Shown: positions 8,970-18,358, counted from the first letter of the stretch. The stretch is 64,000 nt of DNA from Janibacter cremeus (GCF_013409205.1 NZ_JACCAE010000001.1:2914001-2978000); one strand, 5' to 3'. Notes: a model not told the origin generated them from the sequence alone. Translations and numbers: made by a program.

Positions 8970-9857
8970 GTGCAGCTGCTGACTGACATCACGTCCGGCG
9001 ACTGGCTGCTGGCCCGAGTCGGTGACTGGGCGCGGGTCGGTGGAGTCGCGGGCACCGGCTTCGAGGCCTACGCGCGACTCCTGCACCCCGTACCCGCAAG
9101 GCTGGAGGATCTCAGCGTCACGGACGAGTGGGGGATGCACCCGGTGCTGGAGGAGACCCGCTGGCAATGGTCGCAGGTGGCCGAGCGGGTCGGAGCGACC
9201 ATGCACCCGCTCGTGCAGTGGAACCGGTTGGCGGACATCCATCAGGGCGTGGACTTCGATGATGGTTGGCGGGTCGGCCAGACGCAGGAGGGGTACTTCG
9301 ATCTCGACCTGCTTGGTGCGCTGACGGAGCACCTGGCCGCAGCGACCAGGTCACCCGGCGACCTCGTGGCCGGGATCTGGACCGGTTGGGGCGAGCTGAG
9401 CGGTCACGGGTGGTCCGTGTACGTCGAGGAAGGCCGTGGCCTGCGGGGCTGGCTCGCCCGGCGGGTGTGGCGCAATGAGATGGATGCCAGCCACCGGTGG
9501 TCGGTGGCGCCGGAGGTCCGCGCAGCGGCTGCTCGGGGCCCGTGGCTGGAGTGGCCGGAGCGGGAGATGCTCCCCTTCGCCACGTCGACGGCCGAACTGG
9601 CCGACCCGACGTGGGCGGAGCACGCGGGGATCGGGGTGCAGCCGGGCCTGTCCGGCATCAGCCCGCAACTGCTCTGGCCGACCGACCGGGCGTGGGTCGT
9701 GGCGAGCGAGATCGACTGGGACAGCACGGTCGTGGCGGGGCCCCGCTCACTGGTCGACGTGGTGCTCGCGGACGAACGGTTCGAGGCCTTCGAGGTCCGC
9801 GAGGACGACGACCTGACCTACGAGGGCGACACGATCAACCCGCCCCGGGGCGACTGA
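8970..9857 (+). CDS. Uncharacterised protein following dapF
   Basis: 295 residues from a GTG 1 bp after the dapF stop. The sequence is tryptophan-rich and acidic, without signal peptide or membrane segments, starting near WLLARVGDWARVGGVAGTGFEAYARL. I recognise no catalytic motif; a soluble protein conserved among related actinobacteria is likely. The tight spacing implies the def-miaA-dapF transcript. The last 23 bp overlap the 3' end of the convergent methyltransferase gene. Confidence 0.75.
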   Translation: MQLLTDITSGDWLLARVGDWARVGGVAGTGFEAYARLLHPVPARLEDLSVTDEWGMHPVLEETRWQWSQVAERVGATMHPLVQWNRLADIHQGVDFDDGWRVGQTQEGYFDLDLLGALTEHLAAATRSPGDLVAGIWTGWGELSGHGWSVYVEEGRGLRGWLARRVWRNEMDASHRWSVAPEVRAAAARGPWLEWPEREMLPFATSTAELADPTWAEHAGIGVQPGLSGISPQLLWPTDRAWVVASEIDWDSTVVAGPRSLVDVVLADERFEAFEVREDDDLTYEGDTINPPRGD

Positions 9858-10455
9858 CCCGCAGCACGCGGAATCCCTTGCTCGTCGTCACCCGCTGCGT
9901 CGGAAGGCCCAGTTCGTCCGTGACCCAGCGGCCATAGCCGTCCGCGCCGAGGTTCTTGCCGATGACGAGGTGCGCGTCGGCCCCCTTCGCCAAGCGGGGG
10001 AGCCAGATGCGCAGCAGCTCGTGGACGGCCGGCTTGCCGATGCGGATCGGGGGGTTGGACCAGATGGCGGCGAAGGGGAGGTCCGCCGGCACGCCCTCGG
10101 GGCGCACTGCTCGCACGTTGGTCAGGCCGAGGGAGGCGGCGTTGCGGCGGGTGAGGTCGAGGGCGCGCTCGGTGACGTCGACCGCCCACACCGTGGCGTC
10201 GGGGGAGCGCATGGCCAGGGTGAGGGCGACCGGGCCCCAGCCGCAGCCGAGGTCGAGCAGGTCCCCGGACGAAGGGGGCGGTGGCACCTCGTCGAGGAGG
10301 ATCGCCGTCGCCTTGTCCAGACCGCCGGGGGAGAAGACCTTGCCGGCCGTCTCCACGGTCACGTCCTGCCCCGCGAGGTGGGTGTGCAGCGTGCGGCGCT
10401 CGGTGTCGCTCGCTGCGGGGCTGTCCGTGAAGTAGTGGTCGGTCGGCTCTGTCAC
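9835..10455 (-). CDS. RsmC-like class I SAM methyltransferase
   Basis: 206 residues. The SAM-binding motif LLDLGCGWGPVAL is followed by the acidic loop AVDVTERALDL and the catalytic NPPIRIGK motif of N-methyltransferases that act on exocyclic amines. The layout matches the C-terminal catalytic half of RsmC (16S rRNA m2G1207), the common short actinobacterial form. The GTG at 10455 has TAAGGT ending 6 nt upstream, so it is probably leaderless. The exact base methylated is not provable here. Confidence 0.85.
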   Translation of the reverse strand: MTEPTDHYFTDSPAASDTERRTLHTHLAGQDVTVETAGKVFSPGGLDKATAILLDEVPPPPSSGDLLDLGCGWGPVALTLAMRSPDATVWAVDVTERALDLTRRNAASLGLTNVRAVRPEGVPADLPFAAIWSNPPIRIGKPAVHELLRIWLPRLAKGADAHLVIGKNLGADGYGRWVTDELGLPTQRVTTSKGFRVLRVSRPGAG

Positions 10456-10582
10456 GGGGACACCTTAGGGCGAGTTGTCGGTGCTGCGCGCCACACTGCC
10501 GGAGAAGGTGGGATGTGGGGCCGGCGCCGCTGGGCAACTGTCACCGATGTCCTGACACATCACAGGTTCTTCCCGCAAACCC

Positions 10583-10611
10583 TTGACGTATTCGAACATA
10601 TGTTCGATAAT
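10583..10611 (+). promoter_or_regulatory. LexA (SOS) box inside the promoter of the DUF222/HNH gene
   Basis: TTGACG at 10583-10588 and GATAAT at 10606-10611, spaced 17 bp, form a strong promoter. Between them lies TCGAACATATGTTCGA (10592-10607), a perfect palindrome that fits the mycobacterial/actinobacterial LexA consensus TCGAAC-N4-GTTCGA exactly. LexA binding here would block RNA polymerase, so the downstream gene should be induced by DNA damage. Confidence 0.88.
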
Positions 10612-10636
10612 GAAAGAGTAGCCACAGGAGGCGTCG

Positions 10637-12100
10637 ATGATCGAGCAGACGGCAGAGGGAGCACCCGAGATCGAGGATGCTGCCATGCTGCCGGACCAGC
10701 TCGATGACGTCCTTAGGGCGCTGAGCGCGGCAGCGGTCGACGGCTTGTCCGAGGCCGACCTCCTGCGCGTCATCACCGCGCTCGAGTCGACGAAGGGAGC
10801 GGCTGCCGCTCTGCAGGCGCGCGCCACCTCGCGCTTCGTCGAGGACCGGGACTCACGGGCTGCTGAGGCGGTCGTGCGGGAGGAGATCGCCAGGCGGGAC
10901 GCCTCGTGTCGCCGCAGCGCCACTCGCGCGGAGGTCGCGCTGGCCCGTCGTTGCTCGCCGTGGCAGGCGGACCGGCACGTGGGGGCAGCCAAGGCGCTCG
11001 TCCACGAGCTGACGTGCACGATGTCCGCGTTGACCGCCGGTGAGATCAGCGAGTCACGAGCCGTGATCGTCGTGCGCGAGACGGCCTGCCTCTCGCATGC
11101 GGACCGCATCGAGGCAGACCGGCGTCTCGCGGGGGACCTCTCGACGTTGGGTGACCGGGCGCTCACAGCCGCTGCGCAGCGGGTCGCCATCGACCTCGAC
11201 CAGGAGGCGATCGTGGAGCGGCGTCGTCGTGCCGCCGGCTCCCGTCATGTCGGTGTGCGGCCTGCGCCGGATGGCATGGCCCGTCTGAGCATCCTTGGGC
11301 CGCTCCCCGAGGTCGTGGGTGCCTACGCAGCACTCACAGCAGCCGAGCAGGCTCGCTTCGTCGCGACGGGGGACCCCGAGGTCGACGCGGCTCGAGCCGC
11401 TGATGAGCGCGGGCGGGGTGCGTGGATGGTAGACACCGCGCTGGAGCTGCTGTCCGGCCGCGACGAGGGGCAGGTGCAGCCCGTCGAGGTCGGGCTCGTC
11501 ATGCGCGAGGACGCGATCGTCCCGCGGGCAGAGGCACGCACTGGTCGGGCGGCTGCCGCCGACGACCTGGACGACGAGGTCGAAATTCCCGGCTGGGGTG
11601 CCGTGCCCGGTGACATGGCCAGGGAGCATCTGCTTCGCCTGTGCGACACGGGGACCGAGGTGTGGCTGCGCCGGTTGTGGACGGCTCCCGGTGATCGTGA
11701 CCTGGTCGCGATGGACTCCAGCCGCCGACTCTTCAGCGGGGTGCTGCGGCAGCTGATCGGGTTGCGTGACGCGACCTGCCGGGTGCCCTGGTGCGATGCG
11801 CCGGCACGACAGGTCGATCACGTCACCCCGCACGCCCGCGGGGGAGGGACCTCAGCAGCCAACGCTATGGGCGCCTGCCAACGACACAACCTCGTGAAGG
11901 AGGAACCCGGATGGCGGACGGAGGTCGTCTCGACCGGTCTGGACCCGGGCGGCGGGGGGCCGCACACGGTTCGACTGACCACGCCGACAGGTTCCGAGTT
12001 CACCTCCGAGGCTGCACCCCTGCTCGGCCATGGCCGAGCGCCACTGGGCGATGACCGGTCCCGACTGGAGATCTACTACGAGGGGTTGCGCGCAGCGTGA
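10637..12100 (+). CDS. DUF222 domain / HNH nuclease-like protein, SOS-controlled
   Basis: 487 residues. The helical DUF222 region spans about residues 15-330; the C-terminal HNH fold has CRVPWCDAP, the HNH core QVDHVTPHARGG and a final His in ACQRHN. The family corresponds to the 13E12-repeat proteins of mycobacteria, several of which are LexA targets; the function is unproven. The start is ATG 10637, 7 nt after AGGAGG. No intein, phage or transposase features adjoin it. The gene is multicopy and mobile-looking in many actinobacteria. Confidence 0.88.
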   Translation: MIEQTAEGAPEIEDAAMLPDQLDDVLRALSAAAVDGLSEADLLRVITALESTKGAAAALQARATSRFVEDRDSRAAEAVVREEIARRDASCRRSATRAEVALARRCSPWQADRHVGAAKALVHELTCTMSALTAGEISESRAVIVVRETACLSHADRIEADRRLAGDLSTLGDRALTAAAQRVAIDLDQEAIVERRRRAAGSRHVGVRPAPDGMARLSILGPLPEVVGAYAALTAAEQARFVATGDPEVDAARAADERGRGAWMVDTALELLSGRDEGQVQPVEVGLVMREDAIVPRAEARTGRAAAADDLDDEVEIPGWGAVPGDMAREHLLRLCDTGTEVWLRRLWTAPGDRDLVAMDSSRRLFSGVLRQLIGLRDATCRVPWCDAPARQVDHVTPHARGGGTSAANAMGACQRHNLVKEEPGWRTEVVSTGLDPGGGGPHTVRLTTPTGSEFTSEAAPLLGHGRAPLGDDRSRLEIYYEGLRAA

Positions 12101-12185
12101 TCCACCACACCTCTTCGCCGACTCATCACTCGAGGCCTACGACCCCGAGGCGGCCGCGCTGCTCATCGACTCCGTCTGACGCTGC

Positions 12186-13718
12186 TCAGACCACGTCCTC
12201 GTCGACCCAGTCGAGGGTCTTGGTGATCGCCTTGGACCAGTTGCGCAGCAGCCGCTCCACCTCAGCGGAATCCATCTGCGGGCTCCAGCGTGCGTCCTCG
12301 GACCAGTTCGCCGTGATCTCGTCGGTCGACTCCCAGTACCCGACGGCCAGGCCGGCCGCGTAGGCAGCACCCAAGGCCGTCGTCTCGGCGATCGTCGGCC
12401 GCACGACGTCCACGCCGAGGATGTCCGCCTGGAACTGCATCAACGTCTCGTTGGCGACCATGCCGCCGTCGACCTTCAACTCGCTCAACCGGCCACCGGC
12501 CCGCTCGGCGTCACCCTGCATCGCGTCGAGGACGTCCCGCGTCTGGTACGCCGTGGACTCCAGCGCCGCCCGGGCGATGTGCCCCTTGTTCGCAAACCGT
12601 GTCAGGCCCAGGATCGCGCCACGCGCGTCCGGGCGCCAGTGCGGCGCGAACAGGCCGGAGAACGCCGGCACGAAGTACACCCCGCCGTTGTCCTCCACGC
12701 TCGTGGCCAGCTCCTCGACCTGCGGTGATGAGCTGATCAGGCCCAGGTTGTCGCGCAGCCACTGCACGAGAGACCCGGTCACCGCGATCGACCCCTCGAG
12801 GGCGTACACCGCGTCGGCGTCTCCGAGCTTGTAGCAGAGCGTCGTCAGCAGTCCGTTCTCGCTCGTGACGATCTCGGTGCCCGTGTTGAGCAGCATGAAG
12901 TTGCCCGTGCCGTACGTGTTCTTCGCCGTCCCCGGAGTCAGGCACGCCTGCCCGAAGGTCGCCGCGTGCTGGTCACCAAGGATCCCGGCGACGGGCGTGC
13001 CGTTGAGCACACCCGGCTGGCACTGCCCGTACACCTCGGAGGAGGAGCGGATCTGCGGCAACAGTTGCATCGGCACCCCGATCGCCGCGCACGTCGACTC
13101 GTCCCACTCGAGTGTGCGCAGGTCCATCAGCATCGTCCGGGACGCGTTGGTCACGTCGGTGACGTGCACCCCGTCGTTGTCCGCGCCACCGGTGAGGTTC
13201 CACAGCACCCAGGTGTCCATCGTCCCGGCGAGCAGCTCGCCGGCCTCGGCGCGCTCGCGGGCTCCCTCGACGCGGTCGAGGATCCAGGCGATCTTCGGCC
13301 CCGCGAAGTACGTCGCGAGCGGCAGCCCGCACACGTCCTTGAAGCGCTCGGTCCCCCCGTCCTGCGCCAACGAGTCCACGAGCGCCTGTGTCCGGGTGTC
13401 CTGCCAGACGACGGCATTGTGGATCGGCTGCCCGGTGGCCTTCTCCCACACCACGGTCGTCTCGCGCTGGTTGGTGATACCTACGGACTCGATGTGACCG
13501 GAGTTGAGATTGCCCTTGCCCAGAGCCCCGCCGATGACCCGTCGCGTGTTGTCCCAGATCTCCAGGGCATCGTGCTCGACCCACCCGGCCCGCGGGAAGA
13601 TCTGCTCGTGCTCCATCTGGTCGGTCGCGACGACGCTTCCCTCCCGGTCGAAGACGATGGCGCGGGTGCTCGTCGTCCCCTGGTCGATGGCCAGCACGTA
13701 CGTCGTGGAGCTGCTCAT
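12186..13718 (-). CDS. glpK: Glycerol kinase
   Basis: Phosphorylates glycerol to sn-glycerol-3-phosphate with ATP. 510 residues of the FGGY family: N-terminal phosphate-1 motif [38 protein letters not shown], and the C-terminal domain with [22 protein letters not shown]. Full length. It is divergent from glpD, which uses the product. On the minus strand GAAGAT ends 6 nt before the ATG, consistent with a leaderless start. No glpF facilitator is nearby. Confidence 0.96.
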   Translation of the reverse strand: MSSSTTYVLAIDQGTTSTRAIVFDREGSVVATDQMEHEQIFPRAGWVEHDALEIWDNTRRVIGGALGKGNLNSGHIESVGITNQRETTVVWEKATGQPIHNAVVWQDTRTQALVDSLAQDGGTERFKDVCGLPLATYFAGPKIAWILDRVEGARERAEAGELLAGTMDTWVLWNLTGGADNDGVHVTDVTNASRTMLMDLRTLEWDESTCAAIGVPMQLLPQIRSSSEVYGQCQPGVLNGTPVAGILGDQHAATFGQACLTPGTAKNTYGTGNFMLLNTGTEIVTSENGLLTTLCYKLGDADAVYALEGSIAVTGSLVQWLRDNLGLISSSPQVEELATSVEDNGGVYFVPAFSGLFAPHWRPDARGAILGLTRFANKGHIARAALESTAYQTRDVLDAMQGDAERAGGRLSELKVDGGMVANETLMQFQADILGVDVVRPTIAETTALGAAYAAGLAVGYWESTDEITANWSEDARWSPQMDSAEVERLLRNWSKAITKTLDWVDEDVV

Positions 13719-13775
13719 GTCAGCATCTTCTCAGGTCTGCATCGCGAGCCGGGCGAATCGGCACGTACCGTTGGC

Positions 13776-13802
13776 GGGCAAGGGGAGTCACTCCCTTCGC
13801 CC
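13776..13802. promoter_or_regulatory. Inverted repeat in glpK-glpD intergenic region
   Basis: Arms GGGCAAGGGGAGT and ACTCCCTTCGCCC, 11 of 13 positions pairing around a single base, lie 18 bp before the glpD start. It could be an operator shared by the divergent genes or an mRNA leader hairpin. No glp regulator gene is in the window. Confidence 0.3.
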
Positions 13803-13820
13803 ACATCCTCCGGAGGAACC

Positions 13821-15527
13821 ATGCCCGTCGCCACCCCCTTGGACGCCGACCAGCGCGCAGCGGCCTGGCGTCGGATCGCGCAGGAGGACCTCGACGTCCT
13901 GGTGGTCGGTGGCGGCGTCACCGGCGCCGGGGTCGCCCTCGACGCGGCCACCCGGGGCCTGAAGGTGGCGCTGGTGGAGCAGCGCGACTTCGCCTCCGGG
14001 ACCTCCTCGCGTTCGAGCAAGCTCTTCCACGGCGGGGTGCGTTACCTCGAGCAGCTGAACTTCTCTCTCGTGCGTGAGGCACTGCAGGAGCGCGAGCTGA
14101 TGCTCACCCGGATCGCGCCCCACCTGGTCAAGCCGGTCTCCTTCCTCTACCCGCTCTCGCACCCGGTCTGGGAGCGTCCCTACGTCACCGCCGGGCTGAC
14201 CCTCTACGACACGATGGGCGGCGCCCGGTCGGTCCCGCGCACCAAGCAGCTGACGAAGGGGGGAGTGCGCCGCATCGCGCCCGGCCTGAAACCCTCCGCG
14301 CACCACGGCGGGCTGATGTACCACGACGCGCAGTGCGACGACGCCCGCCACACGTTGACCGTGGTCCGCACGGCAGCGGCCTACGGCGCGACCGTCCTGA
14401 ACTCCGCGAAGGTCACCGGCCTGCTCCACGCGGGCGAGCGGGTGGTCGGCGCGAAGGTCCTCGACGTGGAGACCGGGGACGAGGCCGAGGTCCGCGCGTC
14501 CGTCGTCATCAACTGCACCGGCGTGTGGACCGACGACATCCAGACGATGGCCGGCGGTCGTGGCCGCTTCCACGTCCGGGCGAGCAAGGGGGTGCACCTC
14601 GTCGTCGCCCGTGACCGGATCAACTCCGAGACCGGGCTGATCCTGCGCACCGAGTCCTCCGTCCTCTTCTGCATCCCGTGGAACACCCACTGGATCATCG
14701 GTACCACCGACACCGACTGGAATCTCTCCAGGGCCCACCCCTCCGCGACCGCCGCGGACATCGACTACCTGCTCGACCAGATCAACGGCGTCCTGCTCAC
14801 GCCGCTGACCCGCGAGGACATCCAGGGCGTCTACGCCGGGCTGCGGCCGCTGCTCGCGGGGGAGAGCGAGGAGACCTCGCAGCTGAGCCGCGAGCACGCC
14901 GTGGCCCGTCCACAGCCGGGGCTGATCTCCATCGCCGGCGGCAAGTACACGACCTACAGGGTGATGGCCGCCGATGCCGTCGACGCCGCCCGTGAGGACC
15001 TGTCCGCCGGCGTCCCCGACAGCGTCACCGAGCACATCCCGTTGGTGGGCGCCGAGGGCTACCAGGCGCTGGTCAACCAGCTCGACACCCTCAGCCGTCG
15101 CCATGACCTGCCGCCGTGGCGCATCACCCACCTGCTCGACCGGTACGGGTCGCTGGCCGTCGACCTCTTCTCGCTCATTGACCAGGACCGCTCCCTCGCC
15201 ACGCCCCTGCCCGGCGCCGAGGAGTACCTCACGGTCGAGGTCGTCCACGCCGCCCGCAACGAAGCCACGATCCACCTCCACGACCTGCTCACCCGCCGCA
15301 CCCGCATCTCCATCGAGACGACGGACCGGGGTGTGGAGGCCGCACAGTCGGCCGGTCGGATTCTGGCCCGCGAGCTCGGCTGGGACGACGATCGCACCCG
15401 CTCCGAGATCGACCACTACCTGCGACGCGTGCAGGCCGAGATCGACAGCCAGCAGATGACCGAGGACGAGCGGGCGGACGCGGAGCGCACCGAGGCGACG
15501 GACATCCGGACCCTGGCGAAGGGGTGA
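13821..15527 (+). CDS. glpD: Glycerol-3-phosphate dehydrogenase (FAD, aerobic)
   Basis: Membrane-associated flavoenzyme oxidising glycerol-3-phosphate to dihydroxyacetone phosphate with electron transfer to quinone. 568 residues: FAD-binding VVGGGVTGAGVALDAATRG at about 30-48, the substrate/FAD motif SSRSSKLFHGGVRYLE, and the C-terminal helical domain. The ATG at 13821 has an ideal ribosome site (CGGAGG). It forms the glycerol-use pair with divergent glpK. The next gene overlaps the stop by 4 bp. Confidence 0.95.
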   Translation: MPVATPLDADQRAAAWRRIAQEDLDVLVVGGGVTGAGVALDAATRGLKVALVEQRDFASGTSSRSSKLFHGGVRYLEQLNFSLVREALQERELMLTRIAPHLVKPVSFLYPLSHPVWERPYVTAGLTLYDTMGGARSVPRTKQLTKGGVRRIAPGLKPSAHHGGLMYHDAQCDDARHTLTVVRTAAAYGATVLNSAKVTGLLHAGERVVGAKVLDVETGDEAEVRASVVINCTGVWTDDIQTMAGGRGRFHVRASKGVHLVVARDRINSETGLILRTESSVLFCIPWNTHWIIGTTDTDWNLSRAHPSATAADIDYLLDQINGVLLTPLTREDIQGVYAGLRPLLAGESEETSQLSREHAVARPQPGLISIAGGKYTTYRVMAADAVDAAREDLSAGVPDSVTEHIPLVGAEGYQALVNQLDTLSRRHDLPPWRITHLLDRYGSLAVDLFSLIDQDRSLATPLPGAEEYLTVEVVHAARNEATIHLHDLLTRRTRISIETTDRGVEAAQSAGRILARELGWDDDRTRSEIDHYLRRVQAEIDSQQMTEDERADAERTEATDIRTLAKG

Positions 15528-16096
15528 GCCCGGCTCGATCCGCCCGCGACCGGCTGGCGTCGATCCGGTCCCTGACGGGAACGCCGCCGGCGTTGGATAC
15601 CGCGACCTTGCCGGCGGACCCGGTGGAGCTCTTCCTCACCTGGCTCGACGAAGCCGTGACCGCGGGTGCGCCGGAGCCGCGTGCGATGACGCTGTCCACG
15701 GTGGACGGCGACGGGTTGCCCGATTCTCGGGTGCTCATCCTCAAGGACGTCTCGGAGCAAGGGTGGACCTTCGCCAGCACGGCCTCCAGCCGCAAGGGCC
15801 TGCAGCTCGCCGACTCACCAGCGGCCGCGCTCGGCTTCTGGTGGCAGCCGGTCATGCGTGCAGTCCGCGTCCGGGGTGAGGTGGTCGAGGCCCCACGCGA
15901 GGAAGCCGAGGCGGACCTGGCCGCGCGCGGTCCGGACGCCCGCGCAGCCGTCGCGCCGGGGGATTGGCGACTGTGGCACCTGCGGCCAGCCCGTGTCGAG
16001 CACTGGCAGGGGTCGCCCGACCGTCGTCACACCCGAGTCGTCGACGTCCGCGGCGGCCAGGGCTGGGTGCGCGAGGTCACAGTCGGCTCGGAGTAA
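15524..16096 (+). CDS. Pyridoxamine 5'-phosphate oxidase-family protein
   Basis: 190 residues with a split-barrel FMN-binding fold: RAMTLSTVDGDGLPDSRVLILKD, FASTASSRKGLQL and a C-terminal WHLRPARVEHWQGSPDRRH, which resembles the PNPOx C-terminal dimerisation segment VEFWQG..RLHDR. True PdxH is about 210-220 residues, so this is a slightly short homologue; vitamin B6 salvage is possible but another flavin-dependent role cannot be excluded. The GTG start overlaps the glpD stop (GTGA). Confidence 0.8.
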   Translation: MSPARSARDRLASIRSLTGTPPALDTATLPADPVELFLTWLDEAVTAGAPEPRAMTLSTVDGDGLPDSRVLILKDVSEQGWTFASTASSRKGLQLADSPAAALGFWWQPVMRAVRVRGEVVEAPREEAEADLAARGPDARAAVAPGDWRLWHLRPARVEHWQGSPDRRHTRVVDVRGGQGWVREVTVGSE

Positions 16097-16163
16097 CCTC
16101 GGCGCGCTCCGCGGGAGTAATCAGTGGCCCTCAGGCGTTCCATGGTGAGACCCTGAGGAGAAC

Positions 16164-17690
16164 ATGACAGAACCACTGAACAGCGACCAGAGCCCTGATG
16201 AGGGTATGAGCCACGTCGAGCCGGATCTCGACCCGACGATCGATCGGGTCCTCTCCCGACGCGCCGACGCGCTCGCCGACCCCACCCATGACGCCGATGG
16301 CTTCGTCGACGGCGGCTTCGACGGCGACCAGCTCGACCGCGAGGAGCGGACCGCCCTTCGCCGGGTGGCCGGCCTCTCGACCGAACTCGAGGACATCACC
16401 GAGGTCGAGTACCGCCAGCTGCGTCTGGAACGGGTCGTCCTGGCCGCCGTGTGGACCGACGGGAGCGTCGAGGTCGCGGAGAACTCGCTGCGCGAGCTCG
16501 CCGCCCTCGCCGAGACCGCCGGCTCCGAGGTGCTCGACGGCGTCCTGCAGCACCGGCAGAACCCCGACCCGAGCACCTACCTCGGCTCGGGCAAGGCCGC
16601 CGAGCTGCGCGAGATCGTCCTCGCGGAGGGCGCCGACACGGTCATCTGCGACACCGAGCTCGCCCCGAGCCAGCGCCGGGCCCTCGAGGACGTCGTCAAG
16701 GTCAAGGTCATCGATCGGACGGCGCTGATCCTCGACATCTTCGCCCAGCACGCCAAGTCCCGGGAGGGCAAGGCGCAGGTCGAGCTCGCCCAGCTGCAGT
16801 ACCTGCTGCCGCGCCTGCGTGGCTGGGGTGAGTCGATGTCCCGGCAGGCCGGCGGCCAGGCCGCCGGCGGACTCGGCATGGGTTCGCGCGGACCCGGTGA
16901 GACCAAGATCGAGCTCGACCGCCGTCGGATCAACTCCCGCATCGCCAAGCTCAAGCGCGACCTCGCGGGGATGAAGACCCACCGCGACACCCGCCGCTCC
17001 CGGCGGATCAGCAAGGCGGTACCCGCGGTGGCCATCGCCGGCTACACCAATGCCGGCAAGTCGACGCTGCTCAACCGGCTCACGCACGCCGGTGTGCTCG
17101 TCGACAACCAGCTCTTCGCCACCCTGGACACCACCGTGCGCCGCGCCGAGACCGTCGACGGGCGCGAGTACACGCTCACTGACACCGTCGGCTTCGTGCG
17201 TGCGCTGCCGCACCAGCTCGTCGAGGCCTTCCGCTCCACGCTCGAGGAGGTGGCCGACGCCGACCTGCTGCTGCACGTCGTCGACGGCTCCCACCCCGAC
17301 CCGGAGGGGCAGATCTCTGCGGTCCGCGGCGTCCTGGCGGATGTCGACGCCACGGACGTCAAGGAGGTCATCGTCGTCAACAAGGCCGACCTGGCCGATC
17401 CGGAGGTCGTCGACCGGATCCTGCGTCACGAGAAGTACTCGATCGCCGTGTCGGCGCGCACCGGTGAGGGCGTGCCCGCGCTGCTCGACCTCATCGCCGA
17501 GGAGCTGCCCAAGCCGGACATCGACGTCGAGGTGCTCCTGCCATACTCCCGCGGTGACCTCGTCAGCCGACTCCACGACGAGGCGGAGCTCATCACCGAG
17601 GAGCACATCGCGCAGGGCACCCGGGTCCGCGCGAAGGTGATGCCCGACCTCGCCGCCGAGCTCGCCCCCTTCGCCACCACCACCGCCTGA
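16164..17690 (+). CDS. hflX: GTPase HflX
   Basis: Ribosome-binding GTPase linked to rescue or splitting of stalled ribosomes. 508 residues: an acidic N-terminal extension of about 70, the HflX N-domain (HRQNPDPSTYLGSGKAAELR), the Gly-rich linker GGLGMGSRGPGETKIE, and the G domain with AGYTNAGKST (G1), DTVGFV (G3) and NKADL (G4). The ATG at 16164 follows GAGGAG. It converges on lysE with only 2 bp between the stops. Confidence 0.95.
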   Translation: MTEPLNSDQSPDEGMSHVEPDLDPTIDRVLSRRADALADPTHDADGFVDGGFDGDQLDREERTALRRVAGLSTELEDITEVEYRQLRLERVVLAAVWTDGSVEVAENSLRELAALAETAGSEVLDGVLQHRQNPDPSTYLGSGKAAELREIVLAEGADTVICDTELAPSQRRALEDVVKVKVIDRTALILDIFAQHAKSREGKAQVELAQLQYLLPRLRGWGESMSRQAGGQAAGGLGMGSRGPGETKIELDRRRINSRIAKLKRDLAGMKTHRDTRRSRRISKAVPAVAIAGYTNAGKSTLLNRLTHAGVLVDNQLFATLDTTVRRAETVDGREYTLTDTVGFVRALPHQLVEAFRSTLEEVADADLLLHVVDGSHPDPEGQISAVRGVLADVDATDVKEVIVVNKADLADPEVVDRILRHEKYSIAVSARTGEGVPALLDLIAEELPKPDIDVEVLLPYSRGDLVSRLHDEAELITEEHIAQGTRVRAKVMPDLAAELAPFATTTA

Positions 17691-17700
17691 CCTCAGGCGG
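17683..17700. terminator. Palindrome over the hflX and lysE stop codons
   Basis: CCGCCTGA-CC-TCAGGCGG: the two 8-nt arms each contain one of the convergent stop codons. It is short and has no T-run, but its position suits a compact bidirectional terminator. Confidence 0.4.
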
Positions 17701-18289
17701 TCGTCAGCCGCACCGCCAGGGCGATCATCATCACCCCGATGACCCCGTCGACCACTCGCCACGTGCGGGGATGGCCGAGTGGGCCGGCCAGGGCGCGCGC
17801 ACCGAGGCCGAGGCCGGTGAACCACACGATGCTGCCCACCACCGCACCGCCGGCGAAGGCCCAGCGCTGGTCGCCGAAGCCGTTGGCGATCGACCCCAGC
17901 ATGAGCACCGTGTCGAGGTAGACGTGCGGGTTGAGGAAGGTCAGCGCGAGCGTTGTCAGCACGACCGACCCTCGCGAGGCCGGGGCGGCGCCGACGGAGA
18001 GGCGCCCGGGGGCGGCCGCCCGGCGCAGCGCGAGCAGGCCGTAGCCGACGAGGTAGGCGGCGCCGAGCCAGGTCACCCCCTGCACGAGGCCGGGGTGGGA
18101 CGAGACCACGACACCGACCCCCGCCGTCCCGAGCAGGATGAGCGTCGCGTCGGCCGCGATGCAGATGAGCACGACCTGCGCCACGTGCTCCCGACGTAGG
18201 CCCTGCCGCATGACGAAGGCGTTCTGCGCGCCGATGGCGACGATGAGGGCGAGGCCGGTGAGCATCCCGGCGAGGGCAGTGGTCGGCAC
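17693..18289 (-). CDS. lysE: LysE/ArgO-family amino acid exporter
   Basis: 198 residues with about six membrane segments and the family hallmarks GAQNAFVMRQGLRREHV near the N-terminus and TFLNPHVYLDTV in the middle. It exports basic amino acids (lysine, arginine) when they build up in the cell. The GTG at 18289 is preceded by TAGCGT ending 6 nt upstream, so the mRNA is probably leaderless. Divergent from lysG, its usual activator gene; the shared 69-bp region holds two palindromes. Confidence 0.9.
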   Translation of the reverse strand: MPTTALAGMLTGLALIVAIGAQNAFVMRQGLRREHVAQVVLICIAADATLILLGTAGVGVVVSSHPGLVQGVTWLGAAYLVGYGLLALRRAAAPGRLSVGAAPASRGSVVLTTLALTFLNPHVYLDTVLMLGSIANGFGDQRWAFAGGAVVGSIVWFTGLGLGARALAGPLGHPRTWRVVDGVIGVMMIALAVRLTTA

Positions 18290-18306
18290 CCCTTCACGCT
18301 AGGCGG

Positions 18307-18347
18307 TTCGCTGTGTGAAGCACAGCGAATGATCTTGCATGATCATT
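18307..18347. promoter_or_regulatory. LysG/LysE operator palindromes
   Basis: Two perfect inverted repeats lie between divergent lysE and lysG: TTCGCTGTG (18307-18315) with CACAGCGAA (18321-18329), and AATGATC (18328-18334) with GATCATT (18341-18347). The second abuts the TAGTAT -10 box of lysG. LysR-type regulators usually bind such paired sites, one for recognition and one for activation or autorepression. Confidence 0.65.
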
Positions 18348-18358
18348 AGTATTGCTTC

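Noticed and set aside
10637..12100. DUF222/HNH gene as a homing endonuclease or prophage piece
   Set aside because: No intein or intron joins, attachment sites or phage genes adjoin; it is a free-standing gene with its own SOS promoter.
13788..15416. 542-codon minus-strand open frame
   Set aside because: Antisense to glpD, which has full-length FAD dehydrogenase motifs.
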